31,903 nucleotides of DNA, taken from positions 34,480 to 66,382 of the forward strand of contig BJOX01000036.1 in the NCBI GenBank assembly GCA_009731375.1, given 5' to 3'. Position 1 is the first letter of the stretch, and every line of letters begins with the position of its first letter. This DNA is from Paulinella micropora (lineage: Eukaryota > Cercozoa > Imbricatea > Euglyphida). The notes under the pieces were generated by a model, which made no database searches, had not been told where the DNA came from, and saw only the letters and a program-made list of their open reading frames with translations. This document shows positions 15,701 through 24,242 of this stretch, piece after piece. A program made the position numbers and the translations under genes.

Positions 15701-15925
15701 TCAAACTTTTATTATTTCAGTCTTTTCCAACAAACCAGAACAAATTTTTTCCGAACCTGAACTACGTGCAATTGTCAAACGCGGTCTGTATCTATGCAAA
15801 GTGAAACCTGCCTGTTCAAGCATCGAAAATGCAAGCATATGCCCTTGAGGCCGCTTGCTCTCATCTGCTACCAGGACATATTTGATCTGTGGGCATGTGC
15901 GTATGAAATACACACTACTTCCTTG
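15701..15925 (-). CDS. Unrecognised exon-like segment
   Basis: Minus-strand sequence reading VYFIRTCPQIKYVLVADESK and onward to LHRYRPRLTIARSSG, ending at a stop at 15701. It looks like real protein, in contrast to the Leu-Ala-Cys-Leu repeat frame that precedes it. A possible GT donor occurs after RPRLTIA (about 15770), and the next coding-like segment begins near 15640 after TAG, so the two may be exons of one minus-strand gene. No domain is recognised. Confidence 0.3.
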   Translation of the reverse strand, partial: QGSSVYFIRTCPQIKYVLVADESKRPQGHMLAFSMLEQAGFTLHRYRPRLTIARSSGSEKICSGLLEKTEIIKV

Positions 15926-15926
15926 T

Positions 15927-16275
15927 GAGCAACCAAGCAAGTAAGCAAGGACGCAAGCAAGGACGCAAGCAATGACGCAAGCAAGCAAAGCAAGCAAAGC
16001 AAAGCAGGCAAGCAAGCATGCACGTAAGCAAGCAAGCAAGCAAGCAACGAGCAAGCACGCACTCAAGCAAGCACTCAAGCACGCAAGCAAGCATGCAAGC
16101 AAGCACGCAAGCAAGCACGCAAGCAAACACGCAAGCAAACACGCAAGCAAGCACGCCAGCAAGCGCGCAAGCAAGCACGCAAGCAAGCACGCAAGCAAGC
16201 ACGCAAGCAAGCACGCAAGCAAGCACGCAAGCAAGCACGCAAGCAAGCACGCAAGCAAGCACGCAAGCAAGCATG
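15927..16275. repeat. AAGC/ACGC microsatellite with 12-bp higher order
   Basis: A tetranucleotide repeat dominated by AAGC. Between about 16085 and 16270 every third unit is ACGC, which gives a regular 12-bp period. All six frames are open for long stretches (for example Leu-Ala-Cys-Leu on minus), an artefact of the repeat rather than a gene. Confidence 0.95.
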
Positions 16276-16935
16276 CATGTCCAGAATAGAAACACCACCA
16301 CGTTGCCGTGCCATCTGTATTTTTTTGAAGTAACGCTCCAAATCAACAGTGTTCAGTGTATTCTAGCTTTCCACCACACCACAGGATCTTGTTGAGTCCA
16401 CAACTCTGCATGTCCACTTTCCTGGCGAACAACACTAGCCTTGCCCAATTTCAACTTCCATTCCCTAGAACAATCGTTTTGCTCCAAACCCGTCACGCGT
16501 CCATACCCAAAAACCATGGCTGCGAGAAGAACGTTCCCGACTCAACAACCTATGTCCCAACACGTGTAATCTGCCCTTTCGCAATACGGTACCGCATTCA
16601 CTGCTGATAATACTCCTGTCATGCTTAGAGTTCCCCCTCTTCTCAGGAATGTCTAGGAGGTCGACACTGTTTTTGAATGCACCATGAATCGCCAAGACAT
16701 CAGACACAGCCCAATTTCTTGGGTCAGGTTATGCCATGAACAGGGGGCATAACGCGTTGCAAGCTCTACAGTTTGACTGCGTAAAGAAATTTACACCATC
16801 GCAACCTGTCACCTCACACCTCACACCTCCAGGGCGGCAGCCTTTTTACCAATGTTGTTGACATCGCCTACCACCAGGTAGGCATGCAAATAACTTTGCG
16901 GACTAGTGTACATGTGCACATCGATCGTAGAAAAA
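16276..16935. other. Mixed region with weak minus-strand coding signals
   Basis: Short minus-strand stretches look protein-like: near 16290-16345, ERYFKKIQMARQRGG, and near 16600-16720, NWAVSDVLAIHGAFKNSVDL. They are separated by frame breaks and could be exons of a gene running from the SET-like segment leftward, or a decayed gene. I cannot join them with confidence. Confidence 0.25.
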
Positions 16936-17056
16936 AAGGCCAAGGATTACCTTAAAAAAACCAAGGTATGCCTTAAACAGTCAAGGTATACCTTGAAAAG
17001 TCAGGGTATACCTTGAAAGGTCAGGGTATACCTTGAAATTTAAGGGTATGCATTGA
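16936..17056. repeat. Palindrome array B, 20-bp period
   Basis: Six units with starts at about 16943, 16963, 16983, 17003, 17023 and 17043. The one at 16983 is the perfect AAGGTATACCTT; those at 17003 and 17023 are AGGGTATACCTT. The linker is GAAAAGTC-like. The array lies about 60 bp downstream of the end of the minus-strand SET-like frame. Confidence 0.9.
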
Positions 17057-17117
17057 ACTTTGCAGAGGAGAGAGAGACACCACAGAGTTATACATTTTTT
17101 AATGGGATTGTACAGTT

Positions 17118-17696
17118 TCAAACCAGGGATCCTACTTCCTGTCCGATATTCCGCATCCACTGTAAGCACTCCTTGCCGTAGTGAATGGTTATGCATTGAC
17201 CGAAAAAACTGTTTTCGATAGACCGAATTAAAACACGAGCTCCATCATTCTCTATTGCTGCTTCACAATTGGGCCGCAAACTATGCTGGGCAAATCCCCC
17301 ACCCTCCCGGTACAGAGCTTCATGTACAACTTCATGACTCTTGTTGCGAGCAGCTAAGAGTCTCCCCCTCACTTTGTCAGTGAACACTAATTTTCTTCCC
17401 TTGCCCACTTCTATGGCTCGTGCGTACTTCCGTTCCTCCGGACAAACCGAGTCGCTCTTTACATACTCACCCCCATAGGCCACGATGACAGTCCTAGGGC
17501 AGCCGATCCACAGTCTGCCCATCCGCTTGGAAATCTTGGGGACCGCCACAACGTAAAAATCCCTCCCGTCCTGGATGTTGACCAGGGACAAAAATCCCGC
17601 ATCGAAACCCACAGCGCAACGCACCCTTTTTTCTTCCTGCGCTTTGTGAGCTTTCTCATACTCTATTGAAATTTTGGTGGCTGCAGCTAATAAAGC
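17118..17696 (-). CDS. SET-domain-like exon, C-terminal half of domain
   Basis: The open minus-strand frame extends to 17696; a possible acceptor CTGCAG ends at 17681, so the exon may begin there. The nominal start at 17624 is a GTG. Residues near the C-terminus read AQHSLRPNCEAAIEN, then RVLIRS and FGQCITIHYG, which align with the SET-domain run NHSC.PNCE..., V.I.A and GEEITIDYG of lysine methyltransferases. Upstream, AYGGEYV followed by ERKYARAIE could be the GE.. and R..Y segments. Two normally important features are altered: Asn of NHS is Gln, and GEE is GQC, so methyltransferase activity is doubtful. No post-SET cysteines are seen. It ends in an ordinary stop at 17118. Family membership is moderately sure; function is unknown. 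Confidence 0.55.
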   Translation of the reverse strand, partial: ALLAAATKISIEYEKAHKAQEEKRVRCAVGFDAGFLSLVNIQDGRDFYVVAVPKISKRMGRLWIGCPRTVIVAYGGEYVKSDSVCPEERKYARAIEVGKGRKLVFTDKVRGRLLAARNKSHEVVHEALYREGGGFAQHSLRPNCEAAIENDGARVLIRSIENSFFGQCITIHYGKECLQWMRNIGQEVGSLV

Positions 17697-17706
17697 CTAG
17701 CAACAA

Positions 17707-18582
17707 CCCCCCCCCCCCCCCCCCCCCCCCAACCCCCNNNNNNNNNNNNNNNNNNNNNNNNNNNNNNNNNNNNNNNNNNNNNNNNNNNNNNNNNNNNNNN
17801 NNNNNNNNNNNNNNNNNNNNNNNNNNNNNNNNNNNNNNNNNNNNNNNNNNNNNNNNNNNNNNNNNNNNNNNNNNNNNNNNNNNNNNNNNNNNNNNNNNNN
17901 NNNNNNNNNNNNNNNNNNNNNNNNNNNNNNNNNNNNNNNNNNNNNNNNNNNNNNNNNNNNNNNNNNNNNNNNNNNNNNNNNNNNNNNNNNNNNNNNNNNN
18001 NNNNNNNNNNNNNNNNNNNNNNNNNNNNNNNNNNNNNNNNNNNNNNNNNNNNNNNNNNNNNNNNNNNNNNNNNNNNNNNNNNNNNNNNNNNNNNNNNNNN
18101 NNNNNNNNNNNNNNNNNNNNNNNNNNNNNNNNNNNNNNNNNNNNNNNNNNNNNNNNNNNNNNNNNNNNNNNNNNNNNNNNNNNNNNNNNNNNNNNNNNNN
18201 NNNNNNNNNNNNNNNNNNNNNNNNNNNNNNNNNNNNNNNNNNNNNNNNNNNNNNNNNNNNNNNNNNNNNNNNNNNNNNNNNNNNNNNNNNNNNNNNNNNN
18301 NNNNNNNNNNNNNNNNNNNNNNNNNNNNNNNNNNNNNNNNNNNNNNNNNNNNNNNNNNNNNNNNNNNNNNNNNNNNNNNNNNNNNNNNNNNNNNNNNNNN
18401 NNNNNNNNNNNNNNNNNNNNNNNNNNNNNNNNNNNNNNNNNNNNNNNNNNNNNNNNNNNNNNNNNNNNNNNNNNNNNNNNNNNNNNNNNNNNNNNNNNNN
18501 NNNNNNNNNNNNNNNNNNNNNNNNNNNNNNNNNNNNNNNNNNNNNNNNNNNNNNNNNNNNNNGGGGGAGGGGGGGGGGGGGA
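17707..18582. other. Assembly gap (825 N) bounded by poly-C and poly-G
   Basis: Ns fill 17738-18562. The left edge is a poly-C run (17707-17737 with two As) and the right edge a poly-G run (18563-18582). Open frames that cross it are meaningless. Confidence 0.97.
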
Positions 18583-18719
18583 CGTTGAGACATACCTTGA
18601 GAGAAGGAAAAAAGAGAGAGAGAGAGAGAGCAAGCAATAAATTAAGACATAGAGTATATTGAGAGAAGGCAAGAAAAGAAAGAGAGAAATGAGAGAGAGA
18701 GAGAGAGATTGAGAGAAAT

Positions 18720-18755
<36 letters not shown>

Positions 18756-18810
18756 GAGAGAAAGAGAGAAAGAGAGAAAGAGAGAAAGAGAGAAAGAGAG
18801 AGAGAGAGGA
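18583..18810. repeat. GA-rich repeat with AAGACA/TTGAGAGAAGG modules
   Basis: GA dinucleotide and GAAA-interrupted tracts that contain the module (TTGAGAGAAGG, then a GA run, then AGCAAGCAATAAATTAAGACA). The same module occurs in the opposite orientation at about 20650-20690 and 21598-21640. Confidence 0.85.
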
Positions 18811-19178
18811 AAAGCAACAGAGAGACGGAGAGAAAGAGATGCAGAGAAAAGTGTATACATATATATATATAGTACATATAAATGATGCATCATGTAGTAA
18901 GTAAAAAAAGTAAAACGTGCAAGCAAATAAAAGGCCAACCCTCTCATATGCGTTTATCGCAAAACCGTAGAACAAACCTTTGCGCATACGCCTTCTACGT
19001 CACGGAGGTAACTCGGGACATGTACCAGCAATATACATCAAAAGATGTTCATTCCTACGTCTGCAAAGTCGTTCTGAAGCACGTAGTTTTGCAATGGGTA
19101 CACCAACCATCACAAAGACTAGGGCCCGTACTTAATCAATCCCACGTGACAAGGCACTCAAGCATACGTTGTCGTGAG
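18811..19178 (-). repeat. Satellite unit, minus-orientation copy 1
   Basis: The reverse complement of the roughly 403-bp unit found tandemly at 21885-24242. It runs from the AAAAGCAACAGAGAGACGG end to CGTTGTCGTGAG at 19178 and is nearly identical over its length to the plus copies. Open frames inside it are repeat-wide artefacts. Confidence 0.9.
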
Positions 19179-19181
19179 ATG

Positions 19182-19234
<53 letters not shown>

Positions 19235-19500
19235 GCAACAGAGAGACGGAGAGAAAGAGATGCAGAGAAAAGTGTATACATATATATATGCAGTACATAT
19301 AAATGATGCATAATGTAGTAAGTAAAAAAAGTAAAACGTGCAAGCAAATAAAAAGCCAACCCTCTCATATGCGTTTATCGCAAAACCGTAGAACAAACCT
19401 TTGTGCATACGCCTTCTACGTCACGGAGGTAACTCGGGACATGTACCAGCAATATACATCAAAAGATGTTCATTCCTACGTCTGCAAAGTCGTTCTGAAG
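19179..19500 (-). repeat. Satellite unit, minus-orientation copy 2, interrupted
   Basis: The second minus-orientation unit starts with a longer GA tract and proceeds normally to GTTCTGAAG at 19492-19500, where a 211-bp insertion breaks it. The unit resumes at 19712 and ends abruptly after ATCACAAAG at about 19757. Confidence 0.9.
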
Positions 19501-19711
19501 ACATCACTCCCCGAATTATCCAGTAAAAATTTATTTATAGATTTCGTCTGGCCGCACACGTCTGAAATGCCAATTGGATCCTGGTCTTTTGGCGGCTTTT
19601 TGTCTTTGCGTCACTGAGCTAATATAACAAGACATCATTCTCTTTTTGAGGACTGTGTTTGGTTATATTACCGACTTACTCTTCCATTGAGCTATCGTTG
19701 GGGATAGTACA
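19501..19711. mobile_element. 211-bp insertion with 9-bp target duplication
   Basis: Flanked by GTTCTGAAG at 19492-19500 and again at 19712-19720. Uninterrupted copies of the satellite (for example 19071-19125) show one GTTCTGAAG at this point followed by CACGTAGTTTTGC, which is what follows the right duplicate here. The insert starts ACATCACTCCCC and ends GGGGATAGTACA, a weak inverted match limited to the CCCC/GGGG block. There is no ORF. A 9-bp duplication would suit a MULE-type DNA transposon, but the type is not established. Confidence 0.75.
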
Positions 19712-19720
19712 GTTCTGAAG

Positions 19721-19800
19721 CACGTAGTTTTGCAATGGGTACACCAACCATCACAAAGTTGTTATCGCAAAACCGTAGAACACACTACAACCCCGTTTAT
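19721..19800. repeat. Remnant of satellite unit, scrambled
   Basis: Continues the minus-orientation unit to about 19757, then jumps to another part of the same unit (TTATCGCAAAACCGTAGAACA), then to the short leader CCCCGTTTATTC that precedes palindrome array C. Confidence 0.75.
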
Positions 19801-20000
19801 TCAAGGTATACCCTGAAACTGTCAAGGTATACCTTGAAAAGCATCAAGGTATTGATTTCTTTACCTTGAACAGCCTCAAGGTAGTGATTTCTATACCTTG
19901 AAATTGATAAAAGCCTCAAGGTATTGATTTCTATACCTTGAAACAGTGAAAAAAGAAATTCCATGTTTCAAGGTAAAAAATTTTATACCTTGAAAATTTC
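19801..20000. repeat. Palindrome array C with 10-nt looped variants
   Basis: One near-perfect copy and one perfect copy (19824) are followed by four versions in which TCAAGGTA and TACCTTGA are separated by exactly 10 nt: arms 19844-19851/19862-19869, 19876-19883/19894-19901, 19916-19923/19934-19941, and 19968-19975/19986-19993. The first three loops are related to TTGATTTCT; the fourth is unrelated A/T sequence. Confidence 0.9.
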
Positions 20001-20190
20001 CATGGTACGTTCGGCCCGCGATAAGAAATCAGGAAAAGAACGTGCCCGCGATAAGAAATCAGGAAAAGTAATCAGGAAGTGTGTCAAAAACAAAATTTAG
20101 TATTTTTACCTTTGGTGGGGGGTTAAAAAAAGCATTTGTTTGATTTTCCCCCGCCTTTTTAATCGTTTCTATTGCCAAGCTTAAGAGTGC
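20001..20190. other. Spacer with a duplicated 24-bp segment
   Basis: CCCGCGATAAGAAATCAGG with a short tail occurs twice in tandem (about 20016-20069), followed by a third partial copy. No gene is seen. Confidence 0.6.
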
Positions 20191-20640
20191 CTGTCCAACG
20201 TGGTATTGATCAAGTACGGGCCCTAGTCTTTGTGATGGTTAGTGTACTCATTGCAAAACTACGTGCTCGGAACGACTTTGCAGACGTAGGAATGAACATC
20301 TTTTGATATATATTCTTGTACATGCCCCAAGTTCAATCAGTGACATGGAAGGCGTATGCACAAAGGTTTGTTCTACTGTTGAGGTGAGATAAATGAGAGG
20401 GAGGCTTTTTATTTGCTTGCACGTTTTACTTTTTTTACTCACTACATTATGCATCATTTATATGTATACGTACTGTATAACGTATATATATGTATAAATT
20501 TTTCTCTGCATCTCTTTCTCTCGGTCGCTCTGTTGCTTTTTCCTCTCTCTCTCTCTCTCTCTCTCATTTCTCTCAATCTCTCTCTCTCTCTCTAGTCTCT
20601 CTCTCTCTCTAGTCTCTCTCTCTCTCTCTCGATCTATCTT
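20191..20640 (+). repeat. Diverged satellite unit, plus orientation
   Basis: Matches the 403-bp unit from GTGCCTGTCCAACGTGG onward but with many substitutions and small indels, for example GATATATATTC for GATGTATATTGC. It is therefore older than the near-identical copies to the right. It ends in CT-rich repeats. Confidence 0.85.
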
Positions 20641-20684
20641 TCTTTTCTTTCTTCTCTCAAGACACTCTGTCTTAATTTATTGCT

Positions 20685-20735
<51 letters not shown>

Positions 20736-20778
20736 TCTCTCTCTCTCCCTCACACACAGAGAGAGAGAGAGAGATCCC
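20641..20778. repeat. CT/GA microsatellite with TTCTCTCAAGACA module
   Basis: A long CT run with the CTCAAGACACTCTGTCTTAA module near 20656. A short CACACA/GAGAGA switch at 20751-20774 precedes the foldback element. Confidence 0.9.
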
Positions 20779-21153
20779 TGACTGCGTACATAGAAAGATA
20801 TACTGCTTTTTGAAATTTTGACATGCGCCCCGAGGGTGCTCGCAACTTCCGACACAAAAATTCAATAGAGCTCATCCACACGCGTCGAATGCAAAAAAAA
20901 ATTCGAAAAAAAGCAGAGTTTACACCCGCAAGGATTTTTTGAAATTTTTTTACTCACCTTGATATTTCAAGGTATACCTTCGTAAAAAATTTCAAAAAAT
21001 CCTCGCGGTTGTAAACTCAGCTCTTTTTCGAAATTGTTTTTTGCATTCGACACGTCTGGATCAGCTCTATTGAATTCTCGTGTCGGAAGTTGCGAGCACC
21101 CTCGGGGCGCATGTCAAAATTTCAAAAAATAATATATCTTTCTGTGTACGTCA
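20779..21153. mobile_element. Foldback element, about 375 bp, palindrome at apex
   Basis: Left-arm blocks (GTACATAGAAAGATATA, GACATGCGCCCCGAGGGTGC, TTTTTTGAAATTTTTTTAC) recur inverted in the right arm; for example GCACCCTCGGGGCGCATGTC lies near 21095-21114. The arms are about 180 bp with scattered mismatches. The apex is CCTTGATATTTCAAGG (20957-20972), running directly into a perfect AAGGTATACCTT at 20969-20980. Confidence 0.85.
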
Positions 21154-21300
21154 CCTTGATATTTCAAGGTATACTTTGGAAAATCAAGGTATACCTTGAT
21201 ATTGCAAGGTATACCTTGACTAGTTCAAGGTATACCTTGACTATTTCAAGGTATACCTTGACTATTTCAAGGTATACCTTGGATATGTAAGATAAACATT
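21150..21300. repeat. Palindrome array D, 21-bp period
   Basis: Perfect 12-mers start at 21186, 21206, 21227, 21248 and 21269, preceded by an imperfect copy at about 21169. Spacing is 20, 21, 21 and 21 bp, with linkers such as CTATT. The sequence CACCTTGATATTTCAAGG at the left edge duplicates the apex of the neighbouring foldback. Confidence 0.93.
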
Positions 21301-21488
21301 GAAAGGCTAAGTCCTTGCATGTCTATTTCTTCGGATGCTGCGTGGCAGGATAATCTCAAGGGCGATTTCCCGCCGATAAACCAAGAGGAGATGGAGTGCA
21401 TAGAACATAGCTTGGCCCTCAAGGAGATGATGATAGAGAGGTACTTTTCTCTGCATCTCTTTCTCTCCGTCTCTCTGTTGCTTTTTCT

Positions 21489-21533
<45 letters not shown>

Positions 21534-21633
21534 ATCTCTCTCTCTCTCTCATTTCTCTCGATCTCTCTCTCTCTCTCGATCTCTCTTTCTTTCCTTTCCT
21601 TCTCTCAAGACATTCTGTCTTAATTTATTGCTT

Positions 21634-21715
<82 letters not shown>

Positions 21716-21884
21716 TCTCTCTCTCTCTCTTTCCGTCTCTGAATCAAGGTATACCTTGCCTTACCAAAGTATATCTTGCCCTACCAAGGTATACCTTGAA
21801 TCACAGATCTCTCTCTACCTCTCTCCCTCCCTCTCGATCTCTCTCTCCCTCTCTCTCTCTCTCTGTCTCTCTCTCTATCTCTAT
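21301..21884. repeat. CT-rich satellite-related sequence with two palindromes
   Basis: A unique-looking 130 bp (21310-21440) reads protein-like in one plus frame (MECIEHSLALKEMMIERY) but runs straight into CT repeats; I do not call a gene. The rest is CT microsatellite with the CTCAAGACATTCTG module near 21603 and palindromes at 21746 and 21786 (perfect) with an imperfect one between. Confidence 0.7.
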
Positions 21885-22251
21885 CTCACGACAACGTATG
21901 GTTGAGTGCCTGTCCTACGTGGCATTGATTAAGTACGGGCCCTAGTCTTTGTGATGGTTGGTGTACCCATTGCAAAACTACGTGCTTTCAGAACGACTTT
22001 GCAGACGTAGGAATGAACATCTTTTGATGTATATTGCTGGTACATGTCCCGAGTTACCTCCGTGACGTAGAAGGCGTATGCACAAAGGTTTGTTCTACTG
22101 TTTTGCGATAAACGCATATGAGAGGGTTGGCTTTTTATTTGCTTGCACGTTTTACTTTTTTTACTTACTACATTATGCATCATTTATATGTACTGCATAT
22201 ATATATGTATACACTTTTCTCTGCATCTCTTTCTCTCCGTCTCTCTGTTGC

Positions 22252-22289
<38 letters not shown>

Positions 22290-22654
22290 TCACGACAACG
22301 TATGCTTGAGTGCCTGTCCACGTGGCATTGATTAAGTACGGGCCCTAGTCTTTGTGATGGTTGGTGTACCCATTGCAAAACTACGTGCTTTCAGAACGAC
22401 TTTGCAGACGTAGGAATGAACATCTTTTGATGTATATTGCTGGTACATGTCCCGAGTTACCTCCGTGACGTAGAAGGCGTATGCACAAAGGTTTGTTCTA
22501 CGGTTTTGCGATAAACGCATATGAGAGGGTTGGCTTTTTATTTGCTTGCACGTTTTACTTTTTTTACTTACTACATTATGCATCATTTATATGTACTGCA
22601 TATATATATGTATACACTTTTCTCTGCATCTCTTTCTCTCCGTCTCTCTGTTGC

Positions 22655-22712
<58 letters not shown>

Positions 22713-23077
22713 TCACGACAACGTATGCTTGAGTGCCTTGTCACGTGGGATTGATTAAGTACGGGCCCTAGTCTTTGTGATGGTTGGTGTACCCATTGCA
22801 AAACTACGTGCTTTCAGAACGACTTTGCAGACGTAGGAATGAACATCTTTTGATGTATATTGCTGGTACATGTCCCGAGTTACCTCCGTGACGTAGAAGG
22901 CGTATGCACAAAGTTTTGTTCTACGGTTTTGCGATAAACGCATATGAGAGGGTTGGCTTTTTATTTGCTTGCACGTTTTACTTTTTTTACTTACTACATT
23001 ATGCATCATTTATATGTACTGCATATATATATGTATACACTTTTCTCTGCATCTCTTTCTCTCCGTCTCTCTGTTGC

Positions 23078-23115
<38 letters not shown>

Positions 23116-23480
23116 TCACGACAACGTATGCTTGAGTGCCTGTCCACGTGGCATTGATTAAGTACGGGCCCTAGTCTTTGTGATGGTTGGTGTACCCATT
23201 GCAAAACTACGTGCTTTCAGAACGACTTTGCAGACGTAGGAATGAACATCTTTTGATGTATATTGCTGGTACATGTCCCGAGTTACCTCCGTGACGTAGA
23301 AGGCGTATGCACAAAGGTTTGTTCTACGGTTTTGCGATAAACGCATATGAGAGGGTTGGCTTTTTATTTGCTTGCACGTTTTACTTTTTTTACTTACTAC
23401 ATTATGCATCATTTATATGTACTGCATATATATATGTATACACTTTTCTCTGCATCTCTTTCTCTCCGTCTCTCTGTTGC

Positions 23481-23518
<38 letters not shown>

Positions 23519-23883
23519 TCACGACAACGTATGCTTGAGTGCCTGTCCACGTGGCATTGATTAAGTACGGGCCCTAGTCTTTGTGATGGTTGGTGTACCC
23601 ATTGCAAAACTACGTGCTTTCAGAACGACTTTGCAGACGTAGGAATGAACATCTTTTGATGTATATTGCTGGTACATGTCCCGAGTTACCTCCGTGACGT
23701 AGAAGGCGTATGCACAAAGGTTTGTTCTACGGTTTTGCGATAAACGCATATGAGAGGGTTGGCTTTTTATTTGCTTGCACGTTTTACTTTTTTTACTTAC
23801 TACATTATGCATCATTTATATGTACTGCATATATATATGTATACACTTTTCTCTGCATCTCTTTCTCTCCGTCTCTCTGTTGC

Positions 23884-23921
<38 letters not shown>

Positions 23922-24242
23922 TCACGACAACGTATGCTTGAGTGCCTGTCCACGTGGGATTGATTAAGTACGGGCCCTAGTCTTTGTGATGGTTGGTGTA
24001 CCCATTGCAAAACTACGTGCTTTCAGAACGACTTTGCAGACGTAGGAATGAACATCTTTTGATGTATATTGCTGGTACATGTCCCGAGTTACCTCCGTGA
24101 CGTAGAAGGCGTATGCACAAAGGTTTGTTCTACGGTTTTGCGATAAACGCATATGAGAGGGTTGGCTTTTTATTTGCTTGCACGTTTTACTTTTTTTACT
24201 TACTACATTATGCATCATTTATATGTACTGCATATATATATG
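21885..24242 (+). repeat. 403-bp satellite, six tandem plus-orientation copies
   Basis: Units begin at CTCACGACAACG: 21885, 22289, 22712, 23115, 23518 and 23921, so lengths are 404, 423, 403, 403 and 403, with the sixth cut by an N gap at 24243. The 423-bp unit differs by a longer CT run. Copies are nearly identical. Each unit is about 370 bp of complex sequence plus a CT microsatellite. Frames of 60-85 codons recur in every copy in several phases, but they end in the CT repeat and lack any family signal. No tRNA, 5S or snRNA was recognised in the unit. Confidence 0.95.

Noticed and set aside
15927-16275. Long open frames reading Leu-Ala-Cys-Leu or Lys-Gln-Ala-Ser
   Set aside because: A stop-free tetranucleotide repeat opens all frames on both strands; no unique protein sequence supports a gene.
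17666-18987. Long open frames spanning the 825-N gap
   Set aside because: They are open only because Ns contain no stops; the flanks are homopolymers and GA repeats.
19620-19711. tRNA gene or tRNA-derived SINE head on the minus strand (TAGCTCAATGG resembles an A box)
   Set aside because: The anticodon arm does not pair, and there is no B-box or T-arm sequence at the expected distance.
21885-24242. Recurrent 60-85-codon frames in each satellite copy as a tandem gene family
   Set aside because: Several frames on both strands are equally open, all end in the CT repeat, and none shows a start context, domain or codon-level constraint that I can see.
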